The translations under genes were made by a program, and so were the position numbers. From Trichoplusia ni (Eukaryota > Arthropoda > Insecta > Lepidoptera > Noctuidae), in NCBI RefSeq assembly GCF_003590095.1, contig NC_039487.1, forward strand, positions 13,685,794-13,749,793: a stretch of DNA of 64,000 nucleotides. Direction: 5' to 3'. Below are positions 9,901 to 21,900 of this stretch, piece by piece (the stretch's first letter is position 1; every line of letters begins with the position of its first letter). The notes under the pieces were generated by a model, which saw only the letters and a program-made list of their open reading frames with translations, ran no database searches and was not told the origin of the DNA.

Positions 9901-12900
9901 ATGTTATATTTATCTTTTCCTCATCGATCCTTTTTTCTCCATTAATCTTCCATTCTTCTCCGAAATTCTCCAAATTTTCTCCAATATTCTCCAGATCAGC
10001 TTTAATCCGATTCACCAAACTCCCCTTCCTTCATAGTTTTAAAACGATTTACATAAAACTATTCTGGAAATGGTTTATGCGGTCGACGAGTGGCTAGAAA
10101 ATTGCAATCTACCCGCACATTAAAATGTGCCGAGAATTTGTGAATATTGGATAGGAATTTATATTACGCGGCTCTTGGTATTTCGTAGCTAAGAAAGATT
10201 AGACGGTGTTATTCATAGGAATATATTTTAATTTTTGTTTAAGAATTTGAAGCCCTTGGTGTGCGCAATAGTTATTTTCTATGGTTTGCCTTTCAAAGAA
10301 ATGTTTTTTGGAGTTTTTTTCTAATTACATTTGAAAACCTTCGTTATATACAGTGCTGCATGCACACTAAAACTATTATTTCTTAATATTACTTCTCTTC
10401 GTTTTTGTAAAATATTTATTTACTGCTCTGCTCTTGTTAATTTTAGCTTTATGGTACGTATCCAATAGTCTTCAAATATTTGACTATCTAACGCTAAAAG
10501 ATTTTTTCAAACCGGACCAGTAGATCCAGAGATAAGCAGGTTCAAACAAACTTCTGTTTTATAATATTATGTAGTATAGATTATTTCCGAATACTCTTTT
10601 TCTTTTTAACCAAAGATTTTTGCAGAATTACTGTTTTCACATACACGTTCAAAACGTCTAAATAATTAATAGATTTAAAAAATCTAGAAACCCTTGTTTT
10701 TGAATGTCTTCTCTGACCTGGCCTGCCAGCTTATCGGGCAGTGCCTCAAAATTGAGTTCATTCAAAAATCCAACCGGAACGACAAACAAACAAGAAAGTG
10801 AGTGTATCAAAAAACGTGGGAAAATAGTGCAAGAAGTATAGATAACGTCTTCTCTATACCCTTCCTTACTCTACACTAACCTATGATAATTTTTTGATAT
10901 AGGCATATGGATGTGTCAAATTTTTCCCGCTCCACTATGTTACAATATTTGGTGTCGCTTCTATTTTATAGAATTTACTGCTGAGTAAGGGTGCACTGAG
11001 TCTGTAGTAGCGACTTGTATAAGATATACCTAGAGGAAAGTATTATTATTAACTATATACAGTTTCTTTTCTTAAAGGGGGCTATGTAAGAAGTTTATTT
11101 TTTATTGTAATATGCTGATGTTTCATTTTCTTGCTTAACTTATAATTGTAAACCTTTTTGTATGGGCGTTAATGGCTGCGACACAGTTTTATAACTAATG
11201 CAGTCATTATCGTACGTAAATTTTTTACTGTATAATTTGTGTTTTAGTTCCAATAAAAATATTTTTATTTTTTTTATTTTATGTAGGTTTATTATAATTT
11301 TGCTTATAAATAGTTATTAATTTTTAAGTCAATTATTGTGAATATTCGCCTCGCATCATATCCAGTTTCCTTAACAAATTTACGTGCACATAAAACACGG
11401 CAAATCTCATTGTAGCATATATGGTCACCCATAAACGTAGCAAACGTATCATGCGTAGCTTAACCTGTGATCAAATTGTGAAATTGAACTTTACCTGCTC
11501 CTCAGTCTTTGTAACTTAATCTGTTACAAATTTTCAATCTACACAATATCCTGTAGATTGAAAATTTGCTTAGATAACTTATTGTTTATCGTAATATCGT
11601 GAATACGTAATGAAATGATCAAATATTATCAGTTTCCAAACTCCTGGATTCACTTTTTTTAGACTCTTGTCTGACATTGAAGTCTGACATGGTTGCCTTC
11701 AGGCCCCTGGTCTGTTGACCCCGGAGCCAGGGCAGGCTTTTACTGAGATTTATCACAGATGTAACTAGAAATGCCGAGACGACGGCACGCCTTCTGAAGA
11801 ATTATAGAGCGTTTAGTTCAAAAAATACTTACTTATGGGATACGGTAATTTGTTCAGAATCAGCTGAGTCGAGCATACGTTACTGACTGTTCAAATAGTG
11901 CTCATTTATTTTGAAATGCCTTTTTAAATCTTTTTAAAGATCTGGTGTTAGGAGTATACCTGCATCTTAAACATTGAAAAATAGTATTGCTTCAATAATG
12001 TATTATCATTCCAGCGATATTTATAATTTTATCATCGTCATGATAGTATGTTTTCATAGCATTCGCAATAGACGCGTTAAAGCAGGTACTTTAATTTTTG
12101 TTTTTTTGTATCGTTTTAGAAGGGGTGAATGCGGCCTATTTTTTTATATATTCACAAATTCTAATGAATTAAACTGATTTAGTTAAATAACATATTCTGT
12201 ACAAAGTGTTGTTTATCGTGTTTTACATTTGGTCAGTTCAGGTTTTGTTCATCTCATGCTCTCCCTTTTTTCTCTCATAATTAATGTCTCCCACCCTGAG
12301 GAACAAATCCTTGTGTGGTTGTCGGTACACGGTTGTTGGCTACACAAACATTCAAGTCACCTGGTCTCAGAACAAACTTTCGAGGATCACACAAATGCTT
12401 GTCCTACGCGGGGCTTGAACCCGCAAAACGTCGCGCAAAGTTTCGACATAGTGACCTACACCATTACTCAATCAGTGCTATCAAGCAGTCGATAATCAAA
12501 CTGTCTATACTCCAACCATCTTACTTTCCACAACACAGGCTCAACTCTTAATCATTAAGCTAACAACCCAAATTACCGCCACTAACTATAACAGCCTCAA
12601 TAAAGTACCAATGACTAACATTACCGATACGCCGCAGTTGCAGCCAATTTTCAAATAAACATAAAACAATATTCGTTTCATAGATACGGACCCCAGTTAC
12701 TGTTATCAACACACATAAAGTCGAACATTTCGAAATTAAAAAGAATAACGGTCAGTGGTTCTGCCTGAGGCGGCGTGTGAACGGCCTTTTGATATTTTGT
12801 GTACGTATCTCTAAAAGACGGGGCATTTAGCTGTGGTGTTGTCGTAGGCAGGTGTTTTGTGGGAGTATACATATATGGTATAAGGATTATGTTTAAAAAT

Positions 12901-15900
12901 AATTACTTTTAATAAAGTATATAATAAATCGTTAAAATATATAGAAAAAATATTTTCATTAGTTATTTAAAATAACATTGAAGGCCTTATTTGGCGTTTG
13001 TCTAATACATGTAATAAGTGGAGTCCATTAATTACATTTCCAAAAATATGGAATACTTGAATAAACATTATAAAGTGTTTAGCCTTTGATGCATTTTACC
13101 TTTGTAATTGTATGATACAATAAAATAAAACAATATATATACAATACTTTTAGGGAATATATCTGACGGATAAATTCGTTTATCTTCGTCGAATAATGTA
13201 TTCTCTTTGAAAGTGACCCTTAATTTGTTAAGTACTAATAAACAAAAACATTGTCAAAATCGAATAGTTTAATTGTTAGGTAAAATAAAACAATATATCT
13301 AATTTCAACCAGATTTTAAACAGGTGATAATGTTAAATGCTTTGGTAAAGGTTTAAGTGTTAGCTAAAGCCTATTGAAGCAAGACAGCGCACTGCACGAT
13401 CTAGAGTGCCATCTCCCTTGAACAACGACAATAATCCAATCAGAAATCATAGTACATTGAGAAAAAAATCGTCCCTTCATAAAAATAAATTTTCTTAAAA
13501 CAAAGTTTTTAACTGAAATAAATATTTGTCAGCAACTCACCGCGGCTGTCAGTCAATGGAAACGTTGGCACTTGTCGTTGTTGCCAAGAAGCTGTTGATT
13601 CATATTACAAATGTTCACGCTTTGTTACAACAGAGGTGGGCAGGGTTATGTAAATATGTTTTTCTTAATTAACTAATATGTTGTAGTGTTGTTTGGTGGT
13701 GAGTTTAATTTAGAAGATAAAATATCTTTATACATAGTTTTGCTATAACGGTTATTCTTTTTTACCTACAAAAGCTTTTAATTATTTTTCTGAAAATGCA
13801 TAGAAACCGCTACATAAACGTACTATTTCATGCATTTTTTTTGCTTTCTTTAATCAACACTGTTTATCAACTTTTAATACCTTTTTATGCTTTCATTAGT
13901 CAACGATGTTCGTCAGCTTTTATAATAACTTCAATTCAACCACCACAGTTAATAAATCCACAAGAAAAATCCCAAAAAAAATAGAAAACACATTTCACAA
14001 ACCTACCGAACAAAATTCCACAATTACCTTTAAAAAAATAAGAAAGATAATTTTATAACAAGAAAAATCAGAGTTTAGCTCCGTAGAAAATCGAATCATC
14101 CATTAGGCAGTCTACACACGAACGACAGGTGATTAGGCTGTTCGCAGAGGGGCGACACGTGGCCCATTTGAGCTGAACTCAGTAATATAATAAGCGAGAG
14201 ACTTGTTGTACTGAATTAGATTTACTACTCAACTATTGTTTACAGAGTAGGGTGGGAGGACAGAGGGTAATTTCGTTTTTTAAGTAGGAGAAATAGTTAT
14301 ATACCTATTTTAATATTGTATACTTACTTAAACTCTCACTGCAATTGGGAAGGCCTATGTCCAGCAGTGGACGAATATGGGCTGATGATGATGATGAAAC
14401 TTTAACTAATGTATGTGTATTGAATATGTATTAAAAAGCAATACCAAACTTAACTGGTATATAAAAATAATCGAAATATAAATATTTGGTAATAGACGAA
14501 TAACTAGTAATTTTTTTAATCATCACCATCCTATCCTTTTCTCAACCATTTTGTGGTCGGCTTCCAGTCTAACAAATGCAGTAAATACAATTGGAACTGT
14601 ATAAAAGCCCTTTGATACAGTTTTGAGCAAAATATGCAAGACCTGAAGAAAAACAAAACAAGTGTGAAAAAAGACAACAAAAAAAGTGTTCTTCAATAAA
14701 ACTCATGACCCGTTCAATTCTTTTGTTCGCAACGAATCAAATTTATTTTCTTTTTAAACCGCAAAGCATTGTCAACTACTCTGTACAGCCAGTTCTGCAA
14801 TAACATTACTCTGCACATATTACGTAACACAGCTAATCACTTACACACATAAATTATCAATACTGCGCCTGTGTGTGTGGTGTAGCGCCGTAGCTCGTAG
14901 CGGGTCTACGGAGCTACGAGATAGGACCCGTCTACGAGTAACTATGTTTTCTTTGGTTAAGGTTGGCGCGTCGTGTTTTGATATCATTTTTGGTTATTTT
15001 TGTTGAGTTTTTGTGAATTATTTGTAAAGCTAAAATGGATCCAAGTTTCTATCTTAAAGTGGATATTTAGTAGGTACATTATGAAGTAAGTTTTCTTGGT
15101 GCAAAATCTAGTGTTTTCCAGTTATTTTTTTATAATTGTTTCTCTAGCTACTTTTAATTCTATTTCTAGTCTCATCCTAGTTAGTTGACTAGGATAATAC
15201 TGGAAATATTCTACATTTCACAAAGAGCCTTTATGACCTCCACAGCCTAATTACTAGATGATACCGAAAATTGTAAGAGATCTATGCCTATCATTGATAG
15301 GAATAATTTGATAATTCAGGCGAAATTGATTCAATTGAAAGGTAGATCATTACACAATAAAGTGTGAAGAACGATTTTATCACGAGAATAATATAATGTT
15401 ACATTAAATTGTATATTTTATAGATTAGATTTTTTGACTTCTTTTTTTTTTCAGATTAGATATTTTGCTGAAAAGTACATAATTAGCAAGGTTCTGATAT
15501 AATTAGAAAGTAATCAGTGCTCATCCAATTCGTATTATTAACTAAAAAGCTTTGGAAAATAGGGATTTCTCCAGTATGTTTATAAACTAAAATGGTTGTC
15601 AAAAGCTAACTTTATTCCTCCAAAAAGTTTAGATACTAAAACGTAGTGCATTTATCCTAGTTTCTAGCCATTGTGCGTCTACTGCAAGTATCAACTAGAA
15701 ACATTCCCAACTCTGTTTATTTCAACCTAAAATTATTCTCCAGATCTGACCTTTATTTATTCCTCCATCGTCCATTACAACCTGCTGAGATAATGACTAT
15801 AATAAAAATAAACTCCCTCTTTCCCGTCAAAAACACCATAATTAATAGTTCTTAATAACTTAGCTCAAATAAAAGAAAATTATTATTATCTAACGCGGAA

Positions 15901-18900
15901 AAAATCTGCCTAAAATTGCTATGACGGTCCGCCCGAGATGTGTTTTTAACGCACACTCACAAAAAAACACGCACACACACGAAAATAATGTGACATTTAT
16001 AGACGCGTCAGCTGAAACTCGTTAACAAAGGATTTTGAATTTTAAAACAAAGGATTAAGATTGAAAGTACTAAGCAGAAGCTGAGCTAAATTAGGATATT
16101 TCAAAAGTCAAACACAACACTTGAAGTTTTAGATTTCATAAAAAAATGAACTTTATTTCCAAAGTCATAAAGTTCAAAATGTAGTTAGTAAGGAAAACAG
16201 ATATGTCATGTCTGTGTTCCGAATTTGAAAGAGCTTTCCGAGGGGAGCCGAGCGCTTACCGATCGGGTCCGAGTGGCGCCGAGACGAGGCGAGTGCCGCG
16301 AATGCATTACGACGTAGTGCTGTAGGGCTGGTACCCAGGGAACACTAGCATTTATACATGTAGCCATGTACTCATCAATGTTATAGCGTTATGCGTTTTT
16401 TTTTCACGACTTTTTGGAATCGATTTAGTCTTGGAATGTTTTGAGGACAGTTTAAGTAAAGTATAGGGAAAATGTTTTTTTTTCTGAGATTTTGGTGTAT
16501 CTTATTGTGTCTTATTCATTAAAGACAAAGTTATTTTTTATGCTAAACAAAGCTGTGATTTGAAAGACAATTGAGACACAACAATAAAAATGTTAATTAA
16601 AAATCAATACCTCGAATAGCTTTCATCTAGGCCATAAATAGCAGTCACAGCCTAAAAAAAACCTTACGAAAAAGCCGGAAAAGCTTGCCGTCAGCCCTGT
16701 GCGTAGGGCGGGGCGGGGCGGGGCGCGCGCGCGGGGAGGGGGCGCGGCGAGTCGCGCCAGTCGGTCGCGGGGCGCCGCGCAGCCCACACGCGATATGCGC
16801 GCCCTCTAGCGTATTATGTTCCTCCCCGACCTCCCGCGAGCCTGCATGGTGGACGACGTAGCGACTTACTTGCAAGCGCCCTCCTCGGGACAGGTGGCTA
16901 CAATTATTAACAACAAACCCATATGTAATTAACAATGATCATATTAACAGATGTTGTGAGCTAATGTTGCTTACCTAAACTGCGTCGGCCGCCCGGGTAT
17001 TTTCGGGACGTACCGATTTCGCCGTCAGAACGATGTGGACGCACGTGATCCTCTTATGTTTTAGGCTGGATGCGACAGCCCACATCAATGCAAGGTAACA
17101 TTTAAAAATGTAAAAAAAACACGTGGTCGCCGTTGAAGATTAAAAAGTTAAAATAAAAAATCAAGTGTAACGGTTTTCTTATAAAAATATGGAGTAATTT
17201 GTGTTCAAAACATGCCGTGTAAACAGATCGATAAGCATGCCTTAACGAGATGACAGTTGAGATTTGCGATACTGGCTGTCATTTAAATGCAATGCAGTGT
17301 TTGTAATAAAAACGAAAACGTTCCGAATCCCAATGTGAAAATAATTTATGCAAAAAACACTTCGGCTCAATTTAAGTAGCAAAAATGAAGGATTTAAATC
17401 GGGTAAATAACTTATTTAAAACTAAATTACGATAATTAATATTTCAAAAAATATAACGGCATGCTTATGAACTAAAATTTATAATAATTGAAAATTACTA
17501 TTAAAGTCTACTCGAATGGACTAATCAAATAAACAAGACTTTCACATAGTCGTAAATAAGTTTAATAGTATCACTATAAATTGAATGACTAAGAAATGTT
17601 CTAATGACTCACAATGACAATTACTTTCGAGTAATGTAATCTATAAATACTAAATCTCAAACATTCAATATCAAAACTAGAATACAGACAAACTAATAAA
17701 CAAACTCGGAATCAGTCTAAACACTTCAAAATCTAATTATCTAAACGTAAACGTATCCAATCAGCGGCTAAAAAAACGAAAGCTTATTTCAATATTAAAA
17801 ACACGAATCAATAAAACGCTATAACCACAGATAACAATAACACAAATGTAAAAAGGTTAGGTTAATCGATATGGTGTGGCTAAGATGTGAATAAGTTGAC
17901 TGCAGGGAAACTACGGCATAGAATAGCATAACGCCCATCGGCATCTGCAGTTTACGCCGTTTTGCTAAAATAACCTCTATCTGGCTGTAAAAACAATTTA
18001 CTTACTCTTTTCCGGTGTTCAAAAACATTTTTCGAACGAAAGAGGTTTTATTTAAAAGTTCACGGACCTCTTTTGTATTTGAATTATTTTTAATCTGTAA
18101 CGTGCAGTTTTTTTAGGTTAGGGAAACATGGTTTTGGAATCGCGTGTTCTGCCTAATTGTGTAAGTTTCTAGTTTGGTTTTATTGCAGTTATTTCTTTCG
18201 TAGTCTGAGGGACGGTTGTCCTTCGATATATTGATTCGTTCTCATTCTAGTACTATATCTCTTTTATGGCCGACATTAATTGTATTTAATTTTATGTGTA
18301 ATCCCGATTGGTATTCTCCAGTTATTGTTTGTTTATTTGCGTTTTATCTGTAGTTGTTGTAAAAGTTAGGTTTATTTTTTCATATCTTGGAAATTTTGGA
18401 GTTATTGGCTCCGTGCCCTAATACTCTGCCCTTGATCTTGATGATGAAAATACTTTCAAACATACAGATTTGTTCTCAATTTCTTTAAGTTTTTGTTTAT
18501 AATTCCTAAATTACAAATTACGTTCACGTGTTTAAAGCATTTCATTAATAAAAAATCTGTCCAATTTCCAATTTCAGTTTCACATTAGTTTAAAAACAAC
18601 TAAACTAAATTCAAAACGGAACATTTATTAACATTTTCGAGGTGGAAATATAGAAATTGCGGCATAAGATAATACGGGATGGCTGTATAGCTACCTCCCG
18701 TGCCTCCCAACTTGCTCTAGCCGGCGAATGCTTATTCAGCAAAGATAACCCGACCAGAACTCGACACAACTTGAAATTCTAATTTAATTTTGCACAATTT
18801 ACTTGTGGAATATGGAGCGTTTGATTAAAAGTTAAACCTTTTAGTTTTATATAAAATAGATCGAGGTTACGGGTCGGTAAGGGTGCTAGTTTTTATCTGT

Positions 18901-21900
18901 GGTTATTAGTTTTCGTAAATCGGGATAAATGGTTTAATAAAGGCGGTAGTAATTTATTTTAGGGAATAAAATATACTAAAATTGTGGATTAAATCAATAC
19001 AAAGCTTATTAATAATGTTTGAGAATATTTTTTACTAAAAAAAGGGACATAAGTCTTTAAAGTCATAAAACGATTTACTGGAATAATTATAATAACTTTA
19101 TTAAAATGAAGTTAAAGAACTACATTTCTTAATAAATAACAATTTGAAAGTGGAAAAGCGAATAAAATTGAAAGCATTGGATTAAGAAACTAACAAGATT
19201 ATTGAAAATCCCAAGATATTATACGTAAAAAAAGGAAAAAGAGACGGCTTAAAAATAACTCATTTACGTCTATCATGGTACGCTGGACTGGATTACTATT
19301 ATATTCCTTGATAAAAATATGTAAAATCTTATAAGCAAAAAACAACTTTTGTCGTAAAACACCTCACTGGACATGCATTCAAATAATTACGAAGAAAAGC
19401 TATCATTTTGGAGAGTAAAGTTTCCTGGATTTCTTTGACGCTGGTTAACAAAAAGAATTTTTATTCATGTTTCAAATTTAAGTAAAACGCTGTGATCGGT
19501 TGAAAGTATTATGTTTAACCAATAACAGTCAATAACAATTGATTTATAAGCAAAATAAGTTGAGCAACCTTTAAGAAACCAGGAAAACATTTAATTAACA
19601 ATCCAGCGTATTATAAAAGATGTTAAAAGCAGTATAGGTAAAAAACCTTATACTCAAATAAAGAAAACAAAACAGACGGTTTGTAAAAAAAACATGTTCT
19701 TAAAAAAAAGAGTTTTAAAAGCTACGCCCAAAGTACCCGGCCGGCAGTCGCCGTGCGGAACCGCGTCGCATCGGTGTTATCGATGTATCCCCCTATTGTT
19801 TTCTTCTGTCACCCTTTTTGCCACTCGTTGTATGAATGTTTTTCACTAACTGTTAATGTTGATATTTTAATGTATCCCTACTTATTGTTAGTTTGGATTT
19901 TATCAATGTTTCCTTTGTGGTGCGTGACTTATAACTAGCTATAATCTAAAATTTTCGGCGTCCATTTTTTATGGTTCCAAATTTAAAAGTTGTAACTGTT
20001 GTTAATGTCAATCTCGTACAATTAAGACTTACTAAATCCTTTTTAATTATTTTTTTGATCAAATAATAACTCACGCATTACAATCTGTATATTTTTATTT
20101 TTAATAAAATGTTAGTTTGCTTTTACAACTTTCAAATCATTTCCATTGGATCTGAAGTTGACTAAAATAATTCTATTAATTAACTTAACCTAACAACGAG
20201 TAAAAGCAAAGTAACATTATAAGTGTATGTATTTACTAAATGGCCAAGAAAATAAAAAATAGAGCAGCAAAGAAAAAGCTCTCTGCTACTATATTTAGTT
20301 AAAAAGCCTTGATATAACTTGATTGCCTACTTTCGCATTTAACTTAAGTAAGAAATAATACCATTTACTTTCCTGGCCACAGTGTTTAGTCGATAATTCT
20401 GTAAATGTGCATGACTCCCGAATGCACTACCCTAAAAGCGAGAATGTGTTGCACGTACCTGTTATTTTTTAATATTCTTTTTTCAATTTCCTTTTTAATT
20501 TCACTACTCCAAGCAAAGGAATCCATTAGCAAATTGGATTTGTATATTGATGTTTTTTTTATTTCGATTGCAGAGCACAGGTAATAAGTTATAATGCCTG
20601 TCTGTGAATTCGTCTGTGTTTTTAAATGTTAATGTAATTGTTATTTAGCCTCTTTTATATTGAAATAACTGGATTTTGGGATTTTAGGTCAGGTTTAAAT
20701 CTGTGTTTCGTACATCCGGATAGTTAAATGGGTTAATATCTTTCTGCGACAGTAGGATAATTATAATATTTTGTTCTTACTCGATTTAATCGGCTTGTGT
20801 CTTAACTAGTCGACATATGAGAAAAAGCTATTCTACTTATTAATAAAATATTAATAAATCGTTATCATAAACATGTATACAGTTTATGTCTATAGTAAAG
20901 CATTTTACTAAGTACATCACATTTAATACTATTTATACATCACTTTAATCATAAATTCTTTAACTATAATACAATACTTAATTATCGAATGCAAAATATT
21001 TTAAATATTTGAATTACTTGATTGTAATTGACCTGAAGACATTTATTTATTTGTCAGTCTAGATACTTTGCAATCAAAGACCTTGTGCGTACTATTTCAT
21101 TTCAGTTTTAACAGCTTATTGCTTAACACGAATACATATTTCGTAATGTATACATGGACGGTAACAAGCCAAGTCTTTTAACAGTGGTCACATGATTCGT
21201 TTTTAGTCACAAATTATCGTATGCTTTTTTAGATGAATGCTCTTAATTGTTAGCCAATTATAATATCGTATTATTCAACATATGATATGATATAACAGTT
21301 TATATGGTACTTTTAAATTCTTGAGCGTATACGAATATTAATTTTAGTGCTAATATTATCTACATTATTTAATAATATTTTATCTATTATTAATAAAACT
21401 GTACGTTACTCGATTATTAATTAGTTAATGTATTTTATTATTATTTGTATATTAATTGGATATAGACGGATTTGTTAGGTTATTAAACGGTAACGTCAAG
21501 CCAATGTATTAATTATTGATAGTAATTAATTTCAGCTCATGATCTTAATGATTGTTATTTTATACATAGATATGTCCGGATCATTTGTTTTTATTTTTAT
21601 GTCATTTATTATTGGAAAATACTGGCAACCGTATTGCAGCCGATTTATTACGCCTTACGTTCACAAAAATACATGGATAAAGTCGTATTGTCAAATAACT
21701 TATATACAAAGAAACAAACAGAAATAAAGTTTATTATCCCCATAAGTGGTGCTCACATCTCTGGCAAACAATAAAAAAATAAGGAAGAAATAAATAAGCA
21801 TAGACAACAGGGCTCTGAATATCTATGGTCGTCATAAATCCTTGATGGAACCTTTTTATGTGTTTCATTTCGCTAATTGTGTGTTTCCTTGATGGCGGTC

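Larger units (their letters stand above)
3990..16660 (+). other. NFI intron 1, 5' part (between the two promoters)
   Basis: About 12.7 kb of intron without a coding exon I can support. It contains many short interspersed repeats (listed separately), three perfect long hairpins (7667-7702, 8206-8254, 11527-11568), a CpG/GCGAC-rich patch at 8455-8525, a cluster of Grainyhead-like sites (9117-9165) and a GC-rich patch at 16225-16330 built from repeated CCGAG words. The ORFs seen are random or repeat-derived. Confidence 0.6.

Noticed and set aside
12229..12551. Overlapping 78- and 88-codon + strand frames
   Set aside because: Entirely explained by a minus-strand SINE.
16645..16935. 96-codon minus-strand frame in the GC island
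   Set aside because: Arg/Pro/Ala-rich translation of GC boxes; the plus strand carries a better-supported exon.
17033..17094. ATG frame MWTHVILLCFRLDATAHINA ending at AAG|GTAACA, looking like a signal-peptide first exon
   Set aside because: It ends in phase 2, so it cannot join NFI exon 2 in frame, no partner exon is visible, and the downstream part begins with an acceptor-like TTTTAG. It is kept only as a possible exon of an unseen gene.
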